Shown one piece after another: positions 58,067 through 64,000 of a stretch of DNA of 64,000 nt. The number at the start of each line of letters is the position of its first letter. The first letter of the stretch is position 1. Both the position numbers and the translations under genes were made by a program. The DNA is taken from NCBI RefSeq assembly GCF_003664255.1, contig NZ_RCCV01000001.1, forward strand, positions 744,001-808,000, given 5' to 3'. The DNA is from Micromonospora sp. M71_S20. GTDB taxonomy: Bacteria; Actinomycetota; Actinomycetes; Mycobacteriales; Micromonosporaceae. The notes below the pieces were generated by a model, which saw nothing but the letters and a program-made list of their open reading frames with translations, had not been told where the DNA came from and did no database searches.

Positions 58067-58951
58067 TCAGGCGGGGGCGAGCACGATCTCCGCGCGGGCC
58101 CGGCCGTCCCGCTCGCTGACGATAGCGATCAGGCCGCCGTCCGGGCCGAAGACCGCGTAGGGGCCGGCGATTCCCACCGGGTCGAGCGGCCCGCCGTGGG
58201 AGAGGACCTTCGCCTCGTCGGCCCCGGCGTCGCGGCGCGGGAAGAACCGGTCGGCCGCCGCCGCCAGCGGCAGGTTCACCACCTCGGGGGCGCGCTCCTC
58301 CAGCTGGTCGAGGGTGGCGGCCTCCGCGAGGGGGAAGTTCCCGACGGCGGTACGGCGCAGCGCGGTCAGGTGCCCGCCCACCCCGAGCGCCAGGCCCGCG
58401 TCCCGGGCGATGGCCCGGATGTACGTCCCGGAGGAGCAGGTCACGTCGATGTCCACGTCGACGACGTCGGGCGCGTCGCGGCGCACCGCCAGCAGCTCCA
58501 GCCGGGACACGGTGACCCGACGGGCGGGCAGCTCGACGCTCTCCCCCTCGCGCACCCGCTTGTACGCCCGCTGCCCGTCGACCTTGATGGCGCTGACCGC
58601 GCTCGGCACCTGGTCGATCTCGCCGGTCAGCGCGGCCAGGGCCGCCCGGATCGCCTCGTCGGTCACCTGACCGGCCGGGGTGGTGGCGATCACGTCGCCC
58701 TCGGCGTCGTCGGTGACGGTGGCCTGGCCGAGCCGGACGGTGGCCGTGTAGCTCTTGTGCGCGCCGATCACGTAGGTGAGCAGGCGGGTGGCCCGCCCGA
58801 CCCCGATCACCAGGACGCCGGTGGCCATCGGGTCGAGGGTGCCGCCGTGCCCCACCCGACGGGTCCGGGCCAACCGGCGGATCCGCGCCACCACGTCGTG
58901 CGACGTCATGCCGCCGGGCTTGTCGACCACGATCAGACCGTCTGTGCTCAC
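58067..58951 (-). CDS. truB: tRNA pseudouridine-55 synthase
   Basis: A 294-residue TruB. The catalytic Asp is D40 in HGGTLDPMATGVL; IVVDKPGGMTSHDVV starts the domain; KSYTATVRLG and CSSGTYIRAIARD are conserved. The C-terminal part is shorter than a full PUA domain but usual for actinobacteria. GTG 58951 is chosen; TTG 58960 would add only three residues. It probably forms a unit with ribF; in M. tuberculosis truB and ribF are also close. Confidence 0.96.
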   Translation of the reverse strand: MSTDGLIVVDKPGGMTSHDVVARIRRLARTRRVGHGGTLDPMATGVLVIGVGRATRLLTYVIGAHKSYTATVRLGQATVTDDAEGDVIATTPAGQVTDEAIRAALAALTGEIDQVPSAVSAIKVDGQRAYKRVREGESVELPARRVTVSRLELLAVRRDAPDVVDVDIDVTCSSGTYIRAIARDAGLALGVGGHLTALRRTAVGNFPLAEAATLDQLEERAPEVVNLPLAAAADRFFPRRDAGADEAKVLSHGGPLDPVGIAGPYAVFGPDGGLIAIVSERDGRARAEIVLAPA

Positions 58952-59131
58952 GACACCCAAGCCTGCCAGACCGGGTCGGACGCCCCGCCGCCGCCGTACC
59001 TGGTCGGGTGGACGGCCGGCGCCGCGTCCACCGGCGCCCCACGGCCACGCCGAGCGACGACGTCTACGGTCCGAACCGGCGGCCCGGCGACGGCGAGAGC
59101 TGCTGACCGGGGGCGGCAGCGGTGCGGAGGC

Positions 59132-60457
59132 TCAGCGCACCGCACCGGTCACGACCCAGCCCCCGGAGCGCAGCCGCAGCAGCAGGGCGACCAGCCGGAC
59201 CACCACGAACAGCGTCAGCCCTGCCCAGATGCCGCCGAGGCCGAGGTCGAGCCCGTAGGTCAGCCAGATCGCGGGCAGGAAGGCACCGAGCGCGGCCACG
59301 ATGGTGAGGTTGCGCAGGTAGCGGACGTCGCCCGCGCCGATCAGCACGCCGTCGAGGGCGAACACGACACCGGCCAGCGGCAGCATCGTCACGAACCACG
59401 GCCAGGCGAGCATGGCCTGCTCGCGTACCTGCGGATCGGAGCTGAACCAGCCGGGGACCACGCCGGCGCCGGCGGCGACGAGCACGGCGAACGCCACGCC
59501 GCAGACGCCGCCGAGCAGCCCGATCCGGCGGGCCAGGTCCCGGGCGGCGGCGTCCTCGCCGGCCCCGAGCGCGGCGCCGATCAGGGACTGGGCGGCGATG
59601 GCGAGCGCGTCGAGCACCAGGGCGGTGAAGAACCACAGTTGCAGGGCGATCTGGTGCGCGCCCACGGCGGCGGCCCCGAAGCGGGCGGCGACGGCGGTGG
59701 CGGAGAGGAAGCTGGCCTGGAACGCGACGCCCCGGATCAGCAGGTCCCGGCTGAGCGCCAACTGCTGCCCGATCAGCCGGGGGTGGGGCCGCAGCGAGAC
59801 CCGTTCGGCGATCAGCGCCCCGACGAAGAGCGCCCCGCAGATGGTCTGGGCGACCACGTTGGCCACGGCGGAGCCGACCAGGCCCAGCCCGACCGGATAG
59901 ACCAGCAGCGGGCAGAGCACGGCGGAGAGCACGTTCGGGCCGAGCACGAACACCAACGGGCGGCGCATGTCCTGCACGCCGCGCAGCCAGCCGTTGCCGG
60001 CGGCGGCGAGCAGCAGGCCGGGCGCGCCGAGCGCCGCGACCCGCAGCCACTGCGCGGCGGCGTCGGTCACCTCGCCGGGGCTTCCGACGAGGGTACGCGC
60101 CAACGCCCCGCCGCCGACCTGCATGCCGAGCGCGACCAGCACCCCCACCCCGAGGGCCAGCCAGGACGCCTGGACGCCCTCGGCGACGGCGGACGCCCGG
60201 TCGCCCGCCCCGAACCGCCGGGCCGACCGCCCCGTGGTGCCGTACGCGACCACCGTGCCGAGCCAGGCGATGAGCGTCAGCACGGTGCCGCCGACGGCCA
60301 GGGCGGCCAGCGGCACCCGGCCGAGGTGCCCCACCACCGCCGTGTCCACGAGCACGTAGATCGGTTCGGCGGCCAGCACCACCAGCGCCGGCAGGGCCAG
60401 CGCGGCGATCCGGCGGGGCGCGACCGCTCGCGGCCCGAAGGCGAGGGATTGGCTCAT
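59132..60457 (-). CDS. dinF: MATE-family efflux protein (DinF-like)
   Basis: A ~441-residue polytopic membrane protein with about 12 helices. ALPALVVLAAEPIYVLVDTA is the typical MATE helix 1, VVGHLGRVPLAALAVGG follows, and AAQSLIGAALGAGEDAAARD sits at the start of the second half. These are features of the DinF branch. ATG 60457 (MSQSLAFG) is preferred over an in-frame codon 18 bp upstream. M. tuberculosis dinF (Rv2836c) likewise sits beside the DHH phosphoesterase gene. Drug or metabolite export by Na+ or H+ exchange is inferred. Confidence 0.92.
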   Translation of the reverse strand: MSQSLAFGPRAVAPRRIAALALPALVVLAAEPIYVLVDTAVVGHLGRVPLAALAVGGTVLTLIAWLGTVVAYGTTGRSARRFGAGDRASAVAEGVQASWLALGVGVLVALGMQVGGGALARTLVGSPGEVTDAAAQWLRVAALGAPGLLLAAAGNGWLRGVQDMRRPLVFVLGPNVLSAVLCPLLVYPVGLGLVGSAVANVVAQTICGALFVGALIAERVSLRPHPRLIGQQLALSRDLLIRGVAFQASFLSATAVAARFGAAAVGAHQIALQLWFFTALVLDALAIAAQSLIGAALGAGEDAAARDLARRIGLLGGVCGVAFAVLVAAGAGVVPGWFSSDPQVREQAMLAWPWFVTMLPLAGVVFALDGVLIGAGDVRYLRNLTIVAALGAFLPAIWLTYGLDLGLGGIWAGLTLFVVVRLVALLLRLRSGGWVVTGAVR

Positions 60458-60503
60458 CGCCGCCGATCCTGGCACGGACGAGTAAGGATCGCAAGCCGAC
60501 CGA

Positions 60504-61460
60504 TCACTTACCGGGAGCCAGCTGGACGACGCTCACAGCACCGAGCAGAAGCACTCCCCCGACGACCATCGGCACGGAGAGCGACTCGCCGACGAGCCAG
60601 ACCGCGAGCAGCACGGCGGTGAGCGGCTCCGCCAGGGTGACCAGCGCGGCGGCGCTGCCGGTGACGGCGCGCAGCCCGGCATAGAACAGGGCGTACGCCA
60701 CCGCCGTGGTGACCACCCCGAGGTGGACGAGCAGGCCGATCGGCGCGAGCCGGGCCGGGACGCCGATCCCCTCGGCCAGCGCGACCGGGGCCAACGTCAA
60801 CGCGCCGACCACTGCGGACACGGTGGTGAGCGTCATCGTCGCGACGCGTCGCGCGGCGTGCCGGCTCAGCACGGTGCTGGCGGCGTAGCCCACCCCCGAG
60901 CCGAACGCCGCGAGCAGACCGAGCAGCGGACGCGGCGCGGTCGCGCCCGGATCCCCGACCGACACCGTGATCAGCACGAGGCCGGCGACGCCGGTCACCA
61001 GGGCGCCCAGCATGGTCCGCCCGGGCAGCCGCCGCGCGCGCAGCGACTCCCACCCGAAGATGAGGACGGGGGCGATCCCCAGGCTGACCACGGTGGCCAC
61101 CCCGACACCGCCCGCCGCGACCGCGAGGAAGTACAGCGCCTGGTAGCCCCCGAGCCCGACCCCGACCCCGACGAGGGCCACCGGTTGCGACCGCAGCGCC
61201 GCGAGCACCGGGCCCAGCCGGTGCGCCACCAGGGCGACCAGCACCAGCGCGCCGATGGCGAGGCGGTAGAAGCCGATGCCCGTCGGGGTGAGCGTGGTGG
61301 ACTCGCGGACGAGTTGCACCGCGACACCGGTGGTGCCCCAGAGCACGGCGGCGCCGGTGACGTAGAGCAGCCCCCGGCGGGCGCCGACGCTCGGCGCGGG
61401 CCGGAGGCGGCGCGGGGTGGACGTGGACGTGGACGACGGCAGAGAAGACGATCGGGTCAC
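60504..61460 (-). CDS. EamA-family (DMT superfamily) transporter
   Basis: A 318-residue protein with ten membrane helices arranged as two EamA repeats. TGAAVLWGTTGVAVQLVRES starts the first repeat and LLGLLAAFGSGVGYAASTVL the second; VVTTAVAYALFYAGLRAVTG and ALVTLAEPLTAVLLAVWLVGE are classic EamA pieces. The first ~28 residues are Ser/Thr/Arg-rich. GTG 61460 has GGAG 8 nt upstream. It ends 46 bp from the MATE start. Its 5' region holds a short reading frame with a Pro-Pro-Pro run. The transported metabolite is unknown. Confidence 0.92.
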   Translation of the reverse strand: MTRSSSLPSSTSTSTPRRLRPAPSVGARRGLLYVTGAAVLWGTTGVAVQLVRESTTLTPTGIGFYRLAIGALVLVALVAHRLGPVLAALRSQPVALVGVGVGLGGYQALYFLAVAAGGVGVATVVSLGIAPVLIFGWESLRARRLPGRTMLGALVTGVAGLVLITVSVGDPGATAPRPLLGLLAAFGSGVGYAASTVLSRHAARRVATMTLTTVSAVVGALTLAPVALAEGIGVPARLAPIGLLVHLGVVTTAVAYALFYAGLRAVTGSAAALVTLAEPLTAVLLAVWLVGESLSVPMVVGGVLLLGAVSVVQLAPGK

Positions 61461-61646
61461 GGGTGCGCTCCAGGCAGGATCGGGCCGCTGACAGGGTCGA
61501 CGTCAGTCGGAGCGCACACACGACGGACAGGCGGCGGGCGATTCCACCCGGGCCCTGCGGGGAGGGCGCCGTTCAGGCGGACCGCCCGGCGAGTGGACCG
61601 GCGGCCATCCCGCAGGGGGAGGCGGGCCGGTGGCGTGGCGCTCCGG

Positions 61647-61688
61647 TCAGGAGCGCGGCGGGGGCAGAACGCCCCGGAACAACCTCAT
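61647..61688 (-). CDS. leader peptide with Pro-Pro-Pro motif upstream of EamA transporter gene
   Basis: A 13-residue reading frame, MRLFRGVLPPPRS. Its ATG is exactly 6 nt after a TAGGGT -10 box, so it would start a leaderless mRNA. The Pro-Pro-Pro run near the end is a known ribosome-slowing sequence relieved by EF-P, and the peptide is followed by a structured ~185-nt segment before the transporter gene. Together these suggest a translation-dependent attenuator. This is inferred; the peptide is too short for homology evidence. Confidence 0.5.
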   Translation of the reverse strand: MRLFRGVLPPPRS

Positions 61689-61694
61689 GCCCGC

Positions 61695-61700
61695 ACCCTA
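61695..61700 (-). promoter_or_regulatory. -10 box for leader peptide / EamA transcript
   Basis: TAGGGT on the minus strand, 6 nt before the leader ATG at 61688. No firm -35 was found. Confidence 0.5.
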
Positions 61701-61836
61701 GCGAGAGCCGCCCCGGCACGGCTCGGCATTTGCGGGTGGCGTGGCCGGGGGCACGGCCTGGACGTCTCGTCGAGCAGGTCGCCCCGCTCGACGGTGACGT
61801 CGCGGGCGACGGGCGGAAGCGTGGAGACGCGGACGC

Positions 61837-62349
61837 TCAGGCCGGGGGCAGGGAGTCGAGCCAGCGGCGTACCTCGGCGCGGCTGCGGAGCCGGACCACC
61901 GGGGGCGCCGGCGAGTGCGTGGCGACCGCGGTGAGCAGCCGGGGACGGGACCGGCGGGGATAGCGCCACACGTACCGGAGGAACTCGACGTCGATCGTCT
62001 CCGGGCAGCCGGGCGGGAGGTCGGGACGGCCCGTGGCGCGGTGCGCCCAGCGGCGGCGCAGCACCCGGCCGAGACAGAGCAGCCGGCCGAGGTCGCAGAA
62101 GACCAGCAGGTCGGCGCGGGGCAGGCGCAGGTCGAGCGTGCCGCCGTAGTTGCCGTCCATCACCCAGGCCGGCCGGTCGGCGAGTTCGGCGACCGTGGCC
62201 CGCCAGCGGGCGTCGCCCAGGGCCACCCAGCCGGGCTGCCAGTAGTGCCGGTCGAGGTGGATCAGCGGAAGGTCGAGCCGGCGGGCGACCTCACGCGAGA
62301 GGGTGCTCTTACCGGCGCCCGCGCTGCCGACGATGAGGATCCGGCGCAT
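61837..62349 (-). CDS. P-loop NTPase, adenylate-kinase-like (topology-modulation/FlaR-like)
   Basis: A 170-residue nucleotide-binding protein. Walker A is GSAGAGKST (residues 8-16). LDLPLIHLDRHYWQPGWVAL and AWVMDGNYGGTLDLRLPRAD match the family often annotated as adenylate kinase-like or DNA topology modulation protein FlaR, probably small-molecule kinases. The C-terminus has VVRLRSRAEVRRWLDSL, typical for this group. A TACGGT box lies 7 nt before ATG 62349, so it is probably leaderless. The substrate is unknown. Confidence 0.88.
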   Translation of the reverse strand: MRRILIVGSAGAGKSTLSREVARRLDLPLIHLDRHYWQPGWVALGDARWRATVAELADRPAWVMDGNYGGTLDLRLPRADLLVFCDLGRLLCLGRVLRRRWAHRATGRPDLPPGCPETIDVEFLRYVWRYPRRSRPRLLTAVATHSPAPPVVRLRSRAEVRRWLDSLPPA

Positions 62350-62356
62350 GCGGGGA

Positions 62357-62362
62357 ACCGTA
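62357..62362 (-). promoter_or_regulatory. -10 box for leaderless P-loop gene
   Basis: TACGGT on the minus strand, 7 nt before ATG 62349. Confidence 0.45.
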
Positions 62363-62496
62363 ACGGTCCACCGGGTTGGACGATAAGTCGTTTCCTGGCC
62401 AGGGTCGACGGACGCCCGCGACCGGAGGCCGGGGCCGGGTGGGCGGTGACGCTGTCGGCGCGGGACGCCGGCGGCGTCACCGCCGGTCGGCGTCGG

Positions 62497-62586
62497 TCAC
62501 TGACGGGTGTCCATGGACGTCTGCAGCGCGCGGCGCATCTGCTCGCGGGCCTCGTCGGTGGTCTGCGGCTTGGGCTTGCTCGGCAT
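62497..62586 (-). CDS. 29-residue small protein
   Basis: A 29-residue frame with a good ribosome binding site (GGAAGGGGA, ~6 nt before ATG 62586). It begins MPSKPKPQTT and continues DEAREQMRRALQTSMDTRQ: a Lys/Pro-rich start followed by an amphipathic helix. It would be missed by length-based gene finding. Codon use (G/C at third positions) fits the genome. I do not recognise it. It is upstream of the P-loop gene on the same strand with a 147-bp gap. Function unknown. Confidence 0.6.
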   Translation of the reverse strand: MPSKPKPQTTDEAREQMRRALQTSMDTRQ

Positions 62587-62894
62587 GGTGGTCCCCTTCC
62601 AGGGCGTGGGCCGCCGGCGAACGGCAGCCCTCACGGGCGGTCGTGCTGAGCGCCCGTGAGCGGCCCGGGGTCACCGGAGCGGCTGTGGGCAGCGGAAGCC
62701 CGGGTCGGTCCGACCCTGGAGGGAAGCGCCACCGGGTGTGGCGACACCGCCCACGGCCAGCGCCGCCACACGACGCCGGCCGATTCCCAAGCTATCGTTC
62801 AGGTCCACATACTGCCCATGGTTCCCGCGATTTGGACTCGCGTTCGCGGCCGGGGCCGCCGCGGCACGGGCCCCGGAGGATGCGGGGCACGCGG
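62587..62894. other. 308-bp gap upstream of the 29-residue gene
   Basis: Holds a GGTGT-ggcg-ACACC hairpin (near 62737) and a less GC-rich stretch (62785-62845) in which the minus strand has GATAGCTT, a possible -10 for the 29-residue gene. The end of the small membrane gene at 62895 borders it. No other gene is supported. Confidence 0.4.
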
Positions 62895-63107
62895 TCAGCG
62901 GGCCAGGAAGTGCCAGCCCAGCCACCACCAGAAGCCGAACAGGCCGATCCGGCCGACCGGCACCGGGCCCACCTCGTAGCGCATCACGTAGGCGCAGACC
63001 TCGCCGAGCGTGGGGATCCGCGAGCCCTCGCGGCGGGCCGCCCACTCGACGGCCGCGAAGAACACCAGGGAGGCCAGGAAGCCCCCGATGGCCAGCATCC
63101 GCATCAT
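62895..63107 (-). CDS. small membrane protein (DUF6186-like)
   Basis: A 70-residue protein with an N-terminal helix (AIGGFLASLVFFAAVEW), a charged middle (AARREGSRIPTLGEVCAYVM) and a C-terminal helix GLFGFWWWLGWHFLAR. The WLGWHF end and the PT-x-GE middle resemble small actinobacterial proteins labelled DUF6186; I am not certain of that label. ATG 63107 overlaps the stop codon of the next upstream gene (ATGA), so the two are translated together. Confidence 0.75.
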   Translation of the reverse strand: MMRMLAIGGFLASLVFFAAVEWAARREGSRIPTLGEVCAYVMRYEVGPVPVGRIGLFGFWWWLGWHFLAR

Positions 63108-63511
63108 CGCCGCACCAGCCCCCAGAACGCCGAAAGCCAGCCCAGCCAGACCGCCGAGCGGACCAGTTGGTCCTCCAGCAGCGGATCGGCCAGCCGCGAG
63201 AAGGTGGGAAAGTCGTCCCCCGCCGCCAGCACGAACGTGGTCCCCTCGAAGACCCCGAAGACCACCACCGGCAGGGCCCACCAGGCCGCCGGGGCGCCCA
63301 GCCGGCGTGGCGCGGGCCGCCGGGGCACCCGGTTGCTCAGGCCCAGCCAGATCAGCACCCCGCCGGTGCCGAGGGTCCAGAGATTGGCCTCGGTCGAGAA
63401 GGACGGGAACCGGCCGCCGACCAGCGAGAGGCAGACGAGCACCGGCACGGTGACGGCGGGACGGTCCCAGGCGCGGGGCGCCTCGACGGTGAGGTCGTGG
63501 GGCTGTTCCAT
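63104..63511 (-). CDS. small multi-pass membrane protein of unknown function
   Basis: A 135-residue protein with about four hydrophobic segments (VTVPVLVCLSLVGG; TLGTGGVLIWLGLS; AWWALPVVVFGVFE; SAVWLGWLSAFWGL). EGTTFVLAAGDDFPTFSRLA is a conserved-looking loop. I do not recognise the family. ATG 63511 is chosen over a start 57 bp upstream because GGGGAG lies ~9 nt before it. Coupled by overlap to the following small membrane gene, it may form a complex with it. Confidence 0.75.
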   Translation of the reverse strand: MEQPHDLTVEAPRAWDRPAVTVPVLVCLSLVGGRFPSFSTEANLWTLGTGGVLIWLGLSNRVPRRPAPRRLGAPAAWWALPVVVFGVFEGTTFVLAAGDDFPTFSRLADPLLEDQLVRSAVWLGWLSAFWGLVRR

Positions 63512-63599
63512 CCCGCGATTCTCCCCGTACTCGCCGGAACCGGGAAGACGGACACTCCCCGAGCTCACCCTGATCTTCCCGCGCCGGGCCCTTTCCGGA

Positions 63600-64000
63600 T
63601 CAGTGCCGGCCGGGGCCGGTCAGCGCGCCGTCGAGCTCCGCGCGGATGCGGTCGACGACCTCGTCGACAGTCCCCGAACCCGTGAAGCCGGCGGCGAAGC
63701 GGTGCCCGCCGCCGCCCAGCGCGACCGCCACCCGGCTGACGTCGACCGCGCCCTTGCTCCGCATCGACACCGCCCAGTCGCCGGCCGGCGTCTGCTTGAC
63801 CACGCAGCTCACGTCGGCCTCGGCGGTGCACCGGACCGAGTCGATAAGCGCCTCCAACACGTACGGGCGCTGGTCGTGCCGGGCCAGGTCGTCCTGTGTC
63901 GCGTACGTCCACACCAGACCGTGCCCGGCGGCCCGGGCGGGTTCCAGGCGGGCCCGGCCGAGCACCTCGCCGAAGAGGCGGACGGCGCCGAACGGCCGGG
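63600..64000 (-). CDS. nrnA: DHH-family phosphoesterase (NrnA-type oligoribonuclease/pAp phosphatase), C-terminal part
   Basis: The 3' ~133 codons of a gene that continues beyond base 64000. They encode the DHHA1 domain, with the substrate-binding motif GGGGHRFAAGF and SMRSKGAVDVSRVAVALGGG. The preceding region is DQRPYVLEALIDSVRCTAEA. NrnA proteins degrade nanoRNA and dephosphorylate pAp. In M. tuberculosis the homologue (Rv2837c) is next to dinF and downstream of rbfA-infB-nusA, so that cluster is expected just outside this window. Confidence 0.92.
   Translation of the reverse strand, partial: RPFGAVRLFGEVLGRARLEPARAAGHGLVWTYATQDDLARHDQRPYVLEALIDSVRCTAEADVSCVVKQTPAGDWAVSMRSKGAVDVSRVAVALGGGGHRFAAGFTGSGTVDEVVDRIRAELDGALTGPGRH

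Larger units (their letters stand above)
61461..61836. other. 376-bp gap with leader reading frame of the EamA gene
   Basis: The interval contains a leaderless 13-codon reading frame (61647-61688) 186 bp before the EamA gene. Between the two the RNA is GC-rich with several possible stems, e.g. around CCCGCAGGG and CGCCGGTCC. A GTG-initiated frame from 61521 runs into the EamA gene in another frame without a stop before it. Nothing else is supported; 61701-61836 precedes the stop of the P-loop gene. Confidence 0.5.

Overview
The window is a very GC-rich chromosomal segment from a high-GC Gram-positive actinomycete. A Micromonospora-like member of the Micromonosporaceae is the best guess. The evidence is GTG/TTG starts, GTGA-type stop/start overlaps, and a gene order around clgR-pspA-pspM, pgsA, rimO, ftsK, RNase J, dapA and thyX that parallels Mycobacterium and other actinobacteria. 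No rRNA, tRNA, CRISPR array, insertion sequence or prophage was recognised.

Layout. 1-6.0 kb: a truncated MFS exporter, an acyl-CoA dehydrogenase, the uracil-DNA-crosslinking protein UdgX, and a MocR-type regulator divergent from a flavin-domain/GNAT fusion coupled to a LeuE-like exporter. 6.0-9.6 kb: a Spo0M-like protein and a coupled pair of CNNM/CBS transporters. 9.7-15.8 kb: a complete Mrp Na+/H+ antiporter operon mrpA-C-D-E-F-G on the minus strand, with the MrpB domain fused to MrpA. 16-26 kb: the helicase lhr and the glycosylase nei2, separated by a lipoprotein, a GNAT/SAM-hydrolase fusion with a 33-bp repeat linker, and a secreted SH3-like protein. 26-29.7 kb: a large multicopper-oxidase-like protein that has lost most copper ligands and carries three fibronectin III domains.

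29.8-45.5 kb is conserved housekeeping: pspM, pspA, clgR, cinA/pncC, pgsA, rimO, an ornithine-cyclodeaminase homologue, a guanidinium exporter behind a guanidine-III riboswitch, ftsK, two YbjN genes, RNase J, dapA and thyX. 45.5-46.1 kb is a gene-free block of direct and inverted repeats. 46.1-51.6 kb holds a DUF2752 protein, an AlkX/YcaQ-type glycosylase, three GNAT genes, a GT87 mannosyltransferase-like protein and a VOC protein. 51.6-64 kb runs dapB, an M16 peptidase, pnp, rpsO, ribF, truB, a MATE and an EamA transporter, a P-loop kinase-like protein, small membrane proteins, and the 3' end of a DHH-family nrnA homologue.

Genes that plausibly act together: the six mrp subunits form one antiporter; clgR-pspA-pspM form an envelope-stress module; dapA and dapB serve lysine and diaminopimelate synthesis; rpsO-pnp and RNase J serve RNA turnover; udgX, lhr, nei2 and the AlkX homologue serve DNA repair. 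A recurrent feature is a TANNNT-like -10 box placed 6-8 nt before a start codon at about a dozen genes, which predicts many leaderless mRNAs.
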